Origin: Thermoplasmata archaeon
Lineage (GTDB): Archaea > Thermoplasmatota > Thermoplasmata > Halarchaeoplasmatales > Halarchaeoplasmataceae
DNA length: 32,208 nt
Assembly (NCBI GenBank): GCA_019594305.1
Contig: JAFDTZ010000003.1
Coordinates: 1-32,208 of the forward strand
Reading direction: 5' to 3'
Below are positions 1 through 9,336 of this stretch, one piece after another (positions within the stretch are counted from its first letter, which is position 1; the number at the start of each line of letters is the position of its first letter). The translations under genes and the position numbers were made by a program. The notes under the pieces are model-generated. The model was not told where the DNA came from. It saw nothing but the letters and a program-made list of their open reading frames with translations, and searched no databases.

Positions 1-54
1 GTGATAGAACAAGTGACGAGAGACCTTTATGGAATTACGGTCAAGGAAGTATAA
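1..54 (+). CDS. C-terminal tail of a gene cut by the window edge
   Basis: The frame is open from the first base to a TAA at 52-54 and ends in VIEQVTRDLYGITVKEV. The tail is hydrophilic and looks like a normal protein C-terminus, but 17 codons are too few to identify a family. It could also be a chance open frame, hence the low confidence. Confidence 0.25.
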   Translation: MIEQVTRDLYGITVKEV

Positions 55-124
55 GACTATCTAATGGGATGTAGCGATGAGATATAATGAACTGGAACTC
101 TGAAAGGTAACGGAATACCCGAGA

Positions 125-937
125 TTGTCTAGGAAAGAAGTAGACCGATGGCGGAAGGCGAGGTTAAAAGAAGATCTTAGGAATGTACCCTTTTTCATCC
201 TTTTTATTGGAAGTATAAGCGGTTTACTAGCAGGCCTGTGGTTCGGACAAGATATTTTTTCCATGTACGGCTTAGGATCCCTCGGCAAATTACTCTACTT
301 CCACCTCATAGCCACAGGCATATACATATTGTTCATCCACAATGCCGTGTGTGAGTGGAATAACCTAAGGGTGATAAGCGGCATAATTCTACCTCTTGCC
401 CTATTTTCTGAAATAACTTTGTCCACATTGGGTATCTTGGAGTTCCCTTTTTTTATCTACGTAGCTTTTATCTTGGTTTACATATCATTTTTTGATATAT
501 TAAGAGGTCGTGTCAAGTTAAAAGCTACATCATACACTCACGAAAACCCGGATGTTTATCACGACGACGGTTCCGTGAGGTGCTACAAGCGAAGATTGAT
601 CCTGGAACGTTGGAACAACACCAAGTACATAATCGTTTTTTTTCTAAGCTTTGTATTATTGGGTGCAGGGGCTTTGGGTTTTGAAGATATAATGGTATAT
701 CTCGGGCATGATGCCGTACAAATCTTTGTGGTACTTAATATGATCTCTTTGGGATTCATACTGATGACAGCAGAAATGGCATTTACCGAGTTCAAAGAAA
801 GAATGTACATAAGCTCTATCGTAGCGTTACTATTTTGCGAGGCATTTTTCGCTCTGTATGCATTGGGGAGCCTGGTGATCGTGCTCGAAGGAAGCATATT
901 CCTCGGTTCAATTTTTGTGCTTCTAGTCTTTGTATAA
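125..937 (+). CDS. Polytopic membrane protein of unknown function
   Basis: I do not recognise this 270-residue protein. It starts with TTG at 125, the only reasonable start after a possible TATA-like stretch around 79-87. A basic N-terminus (about 20 residues with many Lys/Arg) is followed by about eight hydrophobic segments near residues 21-40, 54-73, 82-101, 106-124, 166-185, 196-217, 226-246 and 248-270. A charged loop at about 125-165, rich in His, Tyr and Arg, splits the protein into two four-helix halves, which hints at an internal duplication. It stands alone, with a 240-base gap before the next gene group. No catalytic or transport motif was seen, so no function is proposed. Confidence 0.7.
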   Translation: MSRKEVDRWRKARLKEDLRNVPFFILFIGSISGLLAGLWFGQDIFSMYGLGSLGKLLYFHLIATGIYILFIHNAVCEWNNLRVISGIILPLALFSEITLSTLGILEFPFFIYVAFILVYISFFDILRGRVKLKATSYTHENPDVYHDDGSVRCYKRRLILERWNNTKYIIVFFLSFVLLGAGALGFEDIMVYLGHDAVQIFVVLNMISLGFILMTAEMAFTEFKERMYISSIVALLFCEAFFALYALGSLVIVLEGSIFLGSIFVLLVFV

Positions 938-1095
938 CCTCTCGACATGCTGATAGAAAAAATTAAAGGAATTTATCGAGAGAACAGGTAACATAGTATG
1001 TGCATAAAGATGAATTTACGGACCGAAAAAGCGAAATTGAGGTTACCTATACAAAAATTATTTATCTTCAGAGTGGTAAGACGGAGTGTATTACT

Positions 1096-1176
1096 ATGAA
1101 AAAAGCCGAGCAACCTGAACTGGTTCCGCTTTTTTTTCATCTCATAGAAAATATGAACCATCCAGACGAGATATGA
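1096..1176 (+). CDS. Possible 26-residue leader or small protein upstream of the cupin gene
   Basis: An ATG at 1096 opens a 26-codon frame ending with TGA at 1174-1176, one base before the cupin ATG at 1178. A TATA-like sequence (ATTATTTATC, about 1054-1063) lies at a suitable distance upstream, so a transcript beginning near 1085 would carry this frame first. The peptide is acidic at its end and has no membrane segment. Tight spacing to the cupin gene suggests translational coupling, but a frame this short could be chance. The remaining 938-1095 stretch holds nothing else I can identify. Confidence 0.25.
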   Translation: MKKAEQPELVPLFFHLIENMNHPDEI

Positions 1177-1177
1177 A

Positions 1178-1516
1178 ATGAAAAAAGATAAGGATCAGAT
1201 CGGAGAACTGACGGGCAGTGTGTTTAGGCTGGAAGAGCTGATAGAGTACCAGAAGGGCGCCATCGTCAGCAGAACATTGGTGGACAAGGATTCGGGTACG
1301 CTTACCGTATTCGCCTTCGACGAAGGCCAGAGCCTCAGCGAGCACACCGCGCCTTTCCATGCTTTCATACAGGTGCTCGACGGTTCATCGAGGGTTACCA
1401 TCGACGGCAAGCCCTACGAGTTAAAAAAGGGTGAAAGCATCATAATGCCCGCGGATATACCACACGCGGTGGAGGCCCTGGCCAGATTCAAGATGCTGCT
1501 CACCATGATCCGATAG
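1178..1516 (+). CDS. Small single-domain cupin protein
   Basis: The 112-residue product has a cupin (double-stranded beta-helix) pattern. A first motif around EHTAPFHAFIQVLDG contains the HxxxxH-like pair and a glycine turn, followed by VTIDGKPYELKKGES and the second motif MPADIPHAVEA with its conserved Pro and His. Such small cupins bind a divalent metal and act as dioxygenases, isomerases or ligand-binding proteins. The actual substrate cannot be read from the sequence. Kynureninase follows 49 bases downstream behind its own TATA-like sequence, so a link to tryptophan catabolism is possible but unproven. Confidence 0.85.
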   Translation: MKKDKDQIGELTGSVFRLEELIEYQKGAIVSRTLVDKDSGTLTVFAFDEGQSLSEHTAPFHAFIQVLDGSSRVTIDGKPYELKKGESIIMPADIPHAVEALARFKMLLTMIR

Positions 1517-1524
1517 GCATCTGT

Positions 1525-1559
1525 AAAAATATATTATACAACCGGGGTATACAGGGGGG
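1525..1559 (+). promoter_or_regulatory. TATA box and Shine-Dalgarno-like site for kynureninase
   Basis: An A/T run (AAAAATATATTATAC, 1525-1539) has the form of an archaeal TATA element. A G-run (GGGGGG, about 1553-1558) sits seven or so bases before the ATG at 1566 and can act as ribosome-binding site. If the TATA box is used, transcription would start close to the G-run, leaving a very short leader. Confidence 0.4.
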
Positions 1560-1565
1560 ATAACC

Positions 1566-2846
1566 ATGGTCGATACCACAGAGGAATACTCACGGGCACT
1601 GGATAGCGATGCCGAGCTGGCCGTTTACCGAAAGGAATTTTACATACCCGACGGAGTCATATATCTATTGGGCAATTCCCTCGGATTGATGTGCAAATCC
1701 TCGGAAAAGCACGTGGAACGGGTGACGAAGGAATGGGGCGAGCTGGGGATCAAGGGATGGTTAAAGGGTGAACCTCCGTGGTTCTATTACGCCGAAAGGT
1801 TGGGCGAGAAGGCGTCCAAGCTGGTGGGTGCCCGCAAGGGCGAGGTCATATGCACGGGTACCACCACGGTGAACATACATCAGCTGGTTAGCACTTTTTA
1901 TTCGCCCTCCGGAAGTAAAAAGAAGATACTGGCGGACGAGCTTAATTTTCCCACGGATATCTACGCCCTGAGCAGTCAGCTGAAATTGAAGGGATACGAA
2001 CCCGAAGAGGATCTCGTACTGGTGAAAAGCGACGACGGTAGGTTCCTAGACGAGGACAGGATAGTGGAAGAGATGACCCCCAAGGTAGCCCTGGTGTTGC
2101 TGCCTTCGGTTCTCTACCGAAGCGGTCAGCTCCTGGACATGGAGTACCTTACCAAGGAAGCCCACAAGAGGGATATACCGATAGGGTTCGACTGCTCGCA
2201 TTCGGTGGGTGTGATCCCACATCATTTTGATGAATGGGGTGTCGATTTTGCCGTGTGGTGCAGCTACAAGTACATGAACGGCGGTCCCGGCAGTCCCGCT
2301 TTCCTGTACATCAACAAAAAACATTTTTGTAAGGAACCCGGGCTCACCGGCTGGTTCGGATATGTGAAGGAAAAACAGTTCGATCTTCTCTTGGATTTCC
2401 GATCCGAAAGTAACGCCGGCGGATTGCAGATATCGTCCCCCGGCATAACCGGGTTCGCGGCGGTACACGGCGCTCTGGACATACTCCTGGAAGCCGGGAT
2501 AGAGAACGTACGAAAAAAATCGGAGAAGATGACATCCTACATGATATCCCTGGTTGACGAACTTCTGGTGGAAGAGCCTTACGATTTCAACATAGGCACT
2601 CCCCGGGACGTATGCAAGAGGGGCGGGCATGTAGCCCTGGAAAGGGAGGATTCTTACCGCATAAACCAGGCACTCCGGGCAAGGGGTGTGATCACGGATT
2701 TCAGACCGCCCGATGTTATCAGGATGGCATTTTCGCCCCTGTACAATACATATCACGATATATGGCGAACGGTGATGCACCTGAAGGAGATAGTTGACGG
2801 AGACGAACACCTGGAATATTCCAGGGAAAGGGCCGCTGTGACGTGA
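1566..2846 (+). CDS. kynU: Kynureninase
   Basis: This PLP-dependent enzyme of fold type I hydrolyses kynurenine (or 3-hydroxykynurenine) to anthranilate (or 3-hydroxyanthranilate) and alanine. The 426-residue length is usual for the family. Hallmarks seen are YLLGNSLG near the N-terminus, WLKGEPPWFYYAERLG (substrate-binding region), the aspartate-containing strand IGFDCSHSVGVIPHHFDEWG, and the PLP lysine K235 in CSYKYMNGGPGSPAF. The C-terminal half carries GITGFAAVHGALDIL and RPPDVIRMAFSPLYNTYHD, both typical. No other kynurenine-pathway gene (dioxygenase, formamidase, monooxygenase) lies in the window, so it may serve tryptophan breakdown or salvage of exogenous kynurenine. Only a cupin gene is close by. 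The family call is firm; the physiological role is inferred. Confidence 0.95.
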   Translation: MVDTTEEYSRALDSDAELAVYRKEFYIPDGVIYLLGNSLGLMCKSSEKHVERVTKEWGELGIKGWLKGEPPWFYYAERLGEKASKLVGARKGEVICTGTTTVNIHQLVSTFYSPSGSKKKILADELNFPTDIYALSSQLKLKGYEPEEDLVLVKSDDGRFLDEDRIVEEMTPKVALVLLPSVLYRSGQLLDMEYLTKEAHKRDIPIGFDCSHSVGVIPHHFDEWGVDFAVWCSYKYMNGGPGSPAFLYINKKHFCKEPGLTGWFGYVKEKQFDLLLDFRSESNAGGLQISSPGITGFAAVHGALDILLEAGIENVRKKSEKMTSYMISLVDELLVEEPYDFNIGTPRDVCKRGGHVALEREDSYRINQALRARGVITDFRPPDVIRMAFSPLYNTYHDIWRTVMHLKEIVDGDEHLEYSRERAAVT

Positions 2847-3074
2847 ACCACTGTGCTGGTGTAAAGGGGCGGTCCCTAATGTTTCGGGTCTACTAATGCT
2901 TACGAGTATATTGGAAAAAGAAGGAAAACACTCTCGTATCATGTGATTTCAAAACAAATAATTCAAATATTCACCTAAACACTTTTCCACAGATCATCAT
3001 GTTTCTCGGATCTCCCTGACAACCCAACTATCGCAAGGGAAAGATTGATGTTCTCCAAATAAATCCCTCATTAC

Positions 3075-4175
3075 ATGGATGATGCCCCACCCATGAGATA
3101 CAACCTTCAGGAATTGGCAGGAGCGGTGGGAGATTACGGTACTCTATTTCCCCTGGTCTTCGTTATCGCAGTGGTAACAGATCTCAACCTGGGCCACATG
3201 CTCCTGTTCTTCGCTCTATGGTATATTATCACCGGCTTTTACTACCGAAGGCCGGTTCCCGTGGAGCCCATGAAGGCGGTGGGTGCGTTGGTGATCGTCG
3301 GCAGCTTCACAACGGGCGAAATAGTTGCATCGGGAATAGTCCTGGGCCTATTCTTCCTGGCACTTGGTTTCGCAGGGGGTATGAAGTGGCTGAGGGACAA
3401 GGTGCCCCAAAGCGTTATACGGGGTATACAGCTCGGTCTGGCCCTGATACTTCTGCGAACCTCCTGGAATTTCGTTGCCGAAGACCTCTTGCTCGCTCTT
3501 CTTGGTGTCGGAATAATCCTACTCTTCTTCTACCTGAGCACCACCAAAGGGTTCACGGACCCGTCATCTTTGGTTGTTCTTGCAATGGGTCTGGTAATAG
3601 GTATAGCCATCAAGGGTTTTCCGGTGGTAACCCTGATATCAGTTCCCTCGATCACATTGCCCAACAGTTCCGACTTCGTCAACGGTACCCTGTATCTGGT
3701 GATACCACAGATACCCTTGACCATCACCAATTCCATACTTGCAACCTCATTGCTGATGAAGGATCTCCTAAACACGAGAATCGACCCTGACAAACTGTCC
3801 AAGACGGTGGGTATGATGAACTTGACCGCATCGCCTTTAGGCGGTATGCCCATGTGCCACGGTGCCGGGGGTCTTGCGGCCCAATATCGATTCGGTGCAC
3901 GAACCGGGGGCTCCAACGTTATGAGCGGGCTTATACTGATACCGATAGCCCTGTTCTTCTCCGGCCCTACGGTGGTCGGGCTCGTTCCCTTGGCGGTATT
4001 CGGTGCACTTTTGATCTTCGTGGCCCTGGAGCTGGGCAAGCACGGGTTGAAGACCGATTCCTTGGTGGTAACCCTGCCCATGGCGGTGATAGCACTCCTG
4101 ACCAACCTCACCGTCGCCTTCGCGGTAGGTATGGTAATAGCCTATGCCCTGAGATACAAAAAGGATAAGCCGTAG
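3075..4175 (+). CDS. MOT1-type molybdate/sulfate transporter
   Basis: A very hydrophobic 366-residue protein with about ten membrane segments. It carries the two signature stretches of the MOT1 branch of the SulP-related superfamily: an N-terminal ELAGAVGDYGTLFPL followed by RRPVPVEPMKAVGA, and a central SPLGGMPMCHGAGGLAAQY followed by FGARTGGSN. Plant and algal MOT1 proteins carry molybdate. Archaeal relatives are usually annotated as molybdate or sulfate carriers, and the substrate cannot be decided here. The start at 3075 puts the first motif near residue 13. No modABC genes are present in the window. The 228-base stretch before the gene (2847-3074) shows no clear feature. Confidence 0.88.
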   Translation: MDDAPPMRYNLQELAGAVGDYGTLFPLVFVIAVVTDLNLGHMLLFFALWYIITGFYYRRPVPVEPMKAVGALVIVGSFTTGEIVASGIVLGLFFLALGFAGGMKWLRDKVPQSVIRGIQLGLALILLRTSWNFVAEDLLLALLGVGIILLFFYLSTTKGFTDPSSLVVLAMGLVIGIAIKGFPVVTLISVPSITLPNSSDFVNGTLYLVIPQIPLTITNSILATSLLMKDLLNTRIDPDKLSKTVGMMNLTASPLGGMPMCHGAGGLAAQYRFGARTGGSNVMSGLILIPIALFFSGPTVVGLVPLAVFGALLIFVALELGKHGLKTDSLVVTLPMAVIALLTNLTVAFAVGMVIAYALRYKKDKP

Positions 4176-4206
4176 TTTTTTTAACCACCTAGCCGATGGC
4201 AGCGTG

Positions 4207-4899
4207 ATGCGCATCACCTACATATCCCACAGCTCCTTCGCCTTAAAACTTCGAGAAGATGTACTGCTGTTCGACTATCCGTCCCAAGGTTCACTTGAAC
4301 CCGGAGGTGAAAAGGTGGCCAGGGAAGCCGTCAGGGGTTCCAACCTGTACGTTTTCGTCAGTCATTCCCACGGGGACCACTACGGCAGGGGCGTTTTCGA
4401 CATATCAAAAGAAGCGAAAAGTACGACATTCATCGTTAGCGAGGATGTACCCCTGAAGAACGCTCACCGTTTGGCCGGCGGCCATAGATTGCATCTGGAT
4501 TCACTGGATATCGAAACCTTCGCCAGCAACGACGCCGGTGTGGCCTATCTGATACGCACAGGTTCCTCCCTTATATACTACGGTGGCGACCTCGCAAAAT
4601 GGGACTGGGACGACTTCGACGAGGCCACCCGAAGATACATGGTGGACGTATTCGAGAAGATGATCCGCCACCTATCGAAACTGGACGTGGACATCGCCTT
4701 CTCCAACACCGACCAGCGTCTGGAAAGCTGGGGCGGTCCTTTGGAATTCCTGGAAGTTGTAAAACCCTCCTACTTCGTGCCCATGCACACCTTCGGGCAT
4801 CATGAGTGGATAGATGATCTTGTGGAGAAAACCGATCATCCCGAAGAACGTATCTTCCGGTACGTACGGCCCGGGGATTTCGTAGAGTTGAAGATATAG
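4207..4899 (+). CDS. Metallo-beta-lactamase-fold hydrolase
   Basis: The 231-residue product belongs to the MBL superfamily: the zinc motif HSHGDH occupies residues 53-58 and is preceded by a strand ending LYVFVS. Further metal ligands are likely the Asp in YYGGDLAKWDWDD and the His in VPMHTFGHHEW near the C-terminus. The short form without an extra RNA-binding domain resembles the UPF0173/UlaG-like group, whose substrates vary. I chose ATG 4207 over the GTG three bases upstream; a T-rich TATA-like run (GTTTTTTTAACC, about 4175-4186) sits some 25 bases before it, so translation would be leaderless. It ends five bases from the convergent hypC. Its substrate is unknown. Confidence 0.85.
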   Translation: MRITYISHSSFALKLREDVLLFDYPSQGSLEPGGEKVAREAVRGSNLYVFVSHSHGDHYGRGVFDISKEAKSTTFIVSEDVPLKNAHRLAGGHRLHLDSLDIETFASNDAGVAYLIRTGSSLIYYGGDLAKWDWDDFDEATRRYMVDVFEKMIRHLSKLDVDIAFSNTDQRLESWGGPLEFLEVVKPSYFVPMHTFGHHEWIDDLVEKTDHPEERIFRYVRPGDFVELKI

Positions 4900-4904
4900 A
4901 AGAA

Positions 4905-5135
4905 CTACGGGCCCGTATCCGCCTCGATACGCAGTATCTCGTCCCAGGCATCGAGACTCTTTTTCGCCTCTTCCTCGTCGAGTATCTGAATGGCGTATCC
5001 GGCGTGTACTATCACGTAATCGTCCACCCCTGCCTCCACCAGAGATATATTGGCCTTACGGGTTACACCGCCGAAGTCTATGATCGCGTTGTCGCCGTTG
5101 ATACTGACCACGCGTCCGGGTACTGCTAGGCACAT
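4905..5135 (-). CDS. hypC: Hydrogenase maturation chaperone HypC/HupF
   Basis: The small chaperone begins MCLAVPGRV; the N-terminal Cys2 is the residue that binds the Fe(CN)2CO unit during assembly of [NiFe] hydrogenases. The beta-barrel pattern AIIDFGGVTRKANISLVE and DYVIVHAGYAIQILDEEEA is typical, and 75 residues is the usual length. HypC works with HypD and HypE. No hypD, hypA, hypB, hypF or hydrogenase structural gene is in the window, though a HypE-like protein is encoded at 25633-26574. A strong TATA box lies 25-32 bases upstream of the ATG, so the transcript is probably leaderless. Confidence 0.95.
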   Translation of the reverse strand: MCLAVPGRVVSINGDNAIIDFGGVTRKANISLVEAGVDDYVIVHAGYAIQILDEEEAKKSLDAWDEILRIEADTGP

Positions 5136-5159
5136 GATCGTGATTACCTACGAGTGGGA

Positions 5160-5167
5160 TATAAAAC
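5160..5167 (-). promoter_or_regulatory. TATA box of hypC
   Basis: On the minus strand the bases read TTTTATAT, an excellent archaeal TATA box. It is centred about 28 bases upstream of the hypC ATG (5135), so initiation would fall at or next to the start codon. Confidence 0.6.
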
Positions 5168-5183
5168 TTGTGGAATATACCGC

Positions 5184-5236
5184 TTGTGATAGTTAGTTGT
5201 CACAAATAACGTTTTTTGTGATAATGTATTGTCACT
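5184..5236. repeat. Tandem inverted-repeat element with 32-bp period, operator-like
   Basis: Two copies of TTGTGATA-N5-TTGTCAC lie at 5184-5203 and 5216-5235. Within each copy TGTGA and TCACA-like halves face each other, and the copies repeat with a 32-bp period, about three helical turns. The element sits 16-70 bases behind the hypC TATA box, as expected for a transcription-factor site acting on hypC, although activation or repression cannot be told. The rest of the 5136-5551 gap holds no gene I can support firmly. Confidence 0.5.
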
Positions 5237-5255
5237 ATTTTCTCATTAAAGTATC

Positions 5256-5468
5256 CTACAACACTTTTAGTGGCGTTACATCGAATGTTACTCGTGGCGG
5301 GAAGAAATACTTTTCATATACGTCCGAAACGGGAGAAAGGCCCTCAACGAACTTATCCGGATGTTTCTCTACACACTCGCATGTAAGAAGGATGTAACTG
5401 GATGACGACGTTTTATCAATGCCTTTGTTCAGCGTACCCCGGAAACACGTGTTCAATGGAAGGTGCAA
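5256..5468 (-). CDS. Doubtful small hypothetical protein
   Basis: A 70-codon frame starting with ATG at 5468 would encode a soluble protein with two closely spaced Cys (TCECVEKHPDKF) and an aromatic, proline-rich end (EKYFFPPRVTFDVTP). I recognise no family. There is no convincing TATA box or ribosome-binding site before it. It lies in the otherwise empty gap between hypC and metY and is listed only because nothing else explains this interval. Confidence 0.2.
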   Translation of the reverse strand: MHLPLNTCFRGTLNKGIDKTSSSSYILLTCECVEKHPDKFVEGLSPVSDVYEKYFFPPRVTFDVTPLKVL

Positions 5469-5551
5469 AAAAGGAGGGAGGGTGATTATCGTGAGTTATG
5501 ATATTCGAGTATGTGCATATTATGTTATAAACCTTACGACAATATTGCAGG

Positions 5552-6935
<1,384 letters not shown>

Positions 6936-7003
6936 ACAGTGTTATCCTTTATGCCATGTAAAACATATCATTTTGTCCACATTATTGTCTATCGCACCGA
7001 TTA

Positions 7004-7026
7004 GGGATTACACCGTTATATTTAAG
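7004..7026 (+). promoter_or_regulatory. Promoter of the Cys-rich regulator with a degenerate copy of the operator
   Basis: TTATATTTAAG (7016-7026) is a TATA box about 32 bases before the ATG at 7052. The half-site CGTTATATT is present intact at 7014-7022; the opposite half (GGGATTACA, 7004-7012) keeps only ATTAC. Because the site precedes the regulator gene itself, autoregulation is plausible. Confidence 0.5.
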
Positions 7027-7051
7027 TAGCTTCGAACCGTTAAAGCGATCG

Positions 7052-7402
7052 ATGCCGATAAAACCACCCTGTGAAATAATCGTGCAGGCTATCATCCCTG
7101 CTATACGTTCGGAGCTAGTTCGTATATTGTTCAACGTGCATGGAATAAAGCAGACCGAGATAGCTGAAAAACTGGGGATAACACAACCCGCGGTGAGCCA
7201 ATACATTACGGGATCCAGAGGAAACTATCCGGGTTTATTTGAGGAACACCCGGATATCCGGGAATACATCGAGGAAATGGCCAAGGACATCGCTTCCGGT
7301 AAGATCGATGGGAAGAACATATCCATGTGTGGTCCGTGCCAATTCCTGAAAAAGGGACAGGGAGTTGAAGGTTCACCTCAATTTTGCGATGGAACAGAAT
7401 GA
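7052..7402 (+). CDS. COG2522-type HTH transcriptional regulator with four cysteines
   Basis: The 116-residue protein opens MPIKPPCEIIVQAIIPAIRS, the typical start of archaeal COG2522 regulators, related to the DNA-binding domain of archaeal ThiR. A helix-turn-helix spans residues 33-55 (QTEIAEKLGITQPAVSQYI). A linker helix follows, then a short Cys tail: with C7 near the front, C93 and C96 in MCGPCQF and C112 near the end, four cysteines could hold zinc or an Fe-S cluster or act as a thiol switch. It lacks the ThiN effector domain of ThiR. It lies between metY and the mccA operon, and its own promoter holds a copy of the motif found at metY, mccA and thi4, so it is the leading candidate for a local sulfur regulator (inference). 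Its end overlaps mccB by 30 bases in convergent orientation. Confidence 0.85.
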   Translation: MPIKPPCEIIVQAIIPAIRSELVRILFNVHGIKQTEIAEKLGITQPAVSQYITGSRGNYPGLFEEHPDIREYIEEMAKDIASGKIDGKNISMCGPCQFLKKGQGVEGSPQFCDGTE

Positions 7403-8548
7403 ATTGAAAGCCCTTTCCATATCTTCGATTATATCCTTGATGTTCTCTATACCCACCGATACTCGGATCAGGGTTTCCGGAATATCTTTCATATCTTTCG
7501 CAGGGACAGATGAATGTGTCATCAGTGAAGGTATTTCAATCAATCCTTCAACACCCCCCAAACTTTCGGCTAGGGCAAAGACCTCCAGGGATTCCACAAA
7601 TTTTCTTGCTTCATCCAATGTGCCTTCCATTTCGAAGGATAACATACCTCCGAACCCATCCATTTGTCGAACCGCCAAACTGTGCTGAGGGTGTGATTTC
7701 AATCCAGGGTAAAGCACCCTTCTAACTTTTGGATGATTCTCTAACCATCGGGCTACTTCCAGTGCGTTTTTATCATGCCTTTCCATTCTTAAACCCAAGG
7801 TCTTTAATCCTCTCATTACCAACCAGGAGTCAAATGGAGAGAGTACGGCACCAATGGCGTTCTGATAGAATGCAAGTTTTTTGTATATCTTTTCATCATT
7901 TGTCATCAGTGCGCCTCCGAGACTGTCGGAATGACCACACATGTATTTCGTAGTACTATATAGTACTACATCGGCCCCTAATTCTATAGGACGCTGATAA
8001 AATGGGCTCATAAAGGTATTGTCGACCAACAATTTCACACATTTTTTTTTACAAATTTTCGCGATTGTAGATATATCCGCCATCTTCATTAGTGGATTGG
8101 TTGGGCTCTCTATCCATACCAACGTTGTATTTTCTCTAAGAGCAGATTCGATTTCATTTACCTTGGTTGCATCGACATATGAAACCTCGATTCCAAAATT
8201 ACCCAAAACCTCATGGAAAATTCTTTTAGTCCCTCCATAAAGGTCATCAAAGGCCACGATATGATCTCCTTTTTTTAGCATTGCTAGGAGAAAGGTAGTT
8301 TGGGCTGACGATCCGGAGCTAAAGGCGAGTGAATATCCGGCACCTTCCAAAGACGCCAGTTTCCTTTCAAGATTATCTCTGGTGGGATTTGAGGTGCGTG
8401 TATAAACATACCCTTTTTCTATATCATCTATACCTATTTTTGCAAATGTTGTTGAAAGATGTATAGGTGACACAACGTCTCCGTGTAGTGTTCTTTCAGG
8501 CTCATCTCCGATATGTATTGCATTTGTTTCAAATTCCATTTTTTTCAC
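7373..8548 (-). CDS. mccB: Cystathionine gamma-lyase/synthase family enzyme, likely gamma-lyase
   Basis: A 391-residue Cys/Met-metabolism PLP enzyme. It begins FETNAIHIGDEPERTLHGDVVSPIHLSTTF, has YTRTSNPTRDNLERKLASLE (phosphate-binding loop), WIESPTNPL, and the PLP lysine K201 in YSTTKYMCGHSDSLGG. It ends with SLGGVEGLIEIPSLMTHSSV, as in gamma-lyases and gamma-synthases. Sequence alone does not cleanly separate lyase (cystathionine to cysteine) from synthase. The operon with a CBS-type enzyme favours gamma-lyase and hence cysteine formation. The GTG start at 8548 overlaps the methyltransferase stop by four bases; ATG 8539 is an alternative start. Confidence 0.9.
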   Translation of the reverse strand: MKKMEFETNAIHIGDEPERTLHGDVVSPIHLSTTFAKIGIDDIEKGYVYTRTSNPTRDNLERKLASLEGAGYSLAFSSGSSAQTTFLLAMLKKGDHIVAFDDLYGGTKRIFHEVLGNFGIEVSYVDATKVNEIESALRENTTLVWIESPTNPLMKMADISTIAKICKKKCVKLLVDNTFMSPFYQRPIELGADVVLYSTTKYMCGHSDSLGGALMTNDEKIYKKLAFYQNAIGAVLSPFDSWLVMRGLKTLGLRMERHDKNALEVARWLENHPKVRRVLYPGLKSHPQHSLAVRQMDGFGGMLSFEMEGTLDEARKFVESLEVFALAESLGGVEGLIEIPSLMTHSSVPAKDMKDIPETLIRVSVGIENIKDIIEDMERAFNSFCSIAKLR

Positions 8549-9336
8549 ATCCTACTGGCTATCACTATGTAACCAGATTCCGTTGTAACAAGTTTTTTTG
8601 TATTTTTCATGAGTTCTACCATGAGGCTATCTACAGCTTCTTTTTTTAGCTTCTTGGATAAGTCTGAAAAATATTGGCGGTCACTTTTAGCATTTACCCT
8701 CTGAAGGCAGGTTTCGATCGAAGTGTTTTCCTTAAATGAAAATTTGTTGATGGATTGTATCGAAAATCCTTCTTTTTCAAAGTAATTTTCAATGTCGTCA
8801 AGTTGATAAATACGTCGACCCACGATCTCTCTGGTCTTTAGATTATATTTATCCATCACAACTCGGTAAGCTTCCTGTACTTCCCAATACCATTCCGGTG
8901 AAGGGGATATCAAACCGATTTTGCCATTTTCTTTAAGCGAATTTCTCACCCATTTAAGGAATATTATTGGGTCATCGAGCCAGTGGAATAGATAAGAGCT
9001 CACACATACATCAAATATATCTGTATAATTCATTTCAGAGTAGTCTGCATTGATGTATGATACATTTCTTAACCCCTCTGTTTCAGTTCTTTTTTTGGCT
9101 AATTCAATCATGTTGTTTGAAATGTCTAGGCCAAATACATATCCCCGATCCAATCTCTTTCCAAGAGTACGAGTTAGTTCACCGGGTCCGCACCCAACAT
9201 CGATTCCGGCTTCGTTTCCTCGAAGATCAAGGGCCTCGATCAACATGATATACTGACATTTTTTGCAAGGAATCACCCATCGATCATAATCCTCGGCAGT
9301 TTTTTCGTATATTTCTTTAACTTCATTCGATGTCAA
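8545..9336 (-). CDS. Class I SAM-dependent methyltransferase in the cysteine operon
   Basis: The 263-residue protein has a Rossmann methyltransferase domain: motif I AGIDVGCGPGEL at about residues 43-54, the acidic strand end VFGLDISNNMIELAKKR, INADYSEMNYTDIFDV, and SSYLFHWLDDP as post-motif. The C-terminal third is helical and charged with no membrane segment. It starts with TTG at 9336, overlapping the mccA stop by four bases, and overlaps mccB in the same way, so the three genes are translationally coupled. Firmicute mccAB operons also carry a methyltransferase (YrrT), which suggests a role in the SAM/homocysteine cycle. The substrate is unknown, and the orthology is inferred from context only. 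Confidence 0.85.
   Translation of the reverse strand: MTSNEVKEIYEKTAEDYDRWVIPCKKCQYIMLIEALDLRGNEAGIDVGCGPGELTRTLGKRLDRGYVFGLDISNNMIELAKKRTETEGLRNVSYINADYSEMNYTDIFDVCVSSYLFHWLDDPIIFLKWVRNSLKENGKIGLISPSPEWYWEVQEAYRVVMDKYNLKTREIVGRRIYQLDDIENYFEKEGFSIQSINKFSFKENTSIETCLQRVNAKSDRQYFSDLSKKLKKEAVDSLMVELMKNTKKLVTTESGYIVIASRM

Noticed and set aside
1098-1136. A-run/T-run hairpin as an intrinsic terminator
   Set aside because: The pairing is imperfect in the middle and the stretch lies inside a small frame just upstream of the cupin gene, where a terminator makes little sense.
2046-2942. Long minus-strand frame opposite kynureninase
   Set aside because: It mirrors a well-supported gene, has no recognisable domain and shows typical shadow-frame composition.
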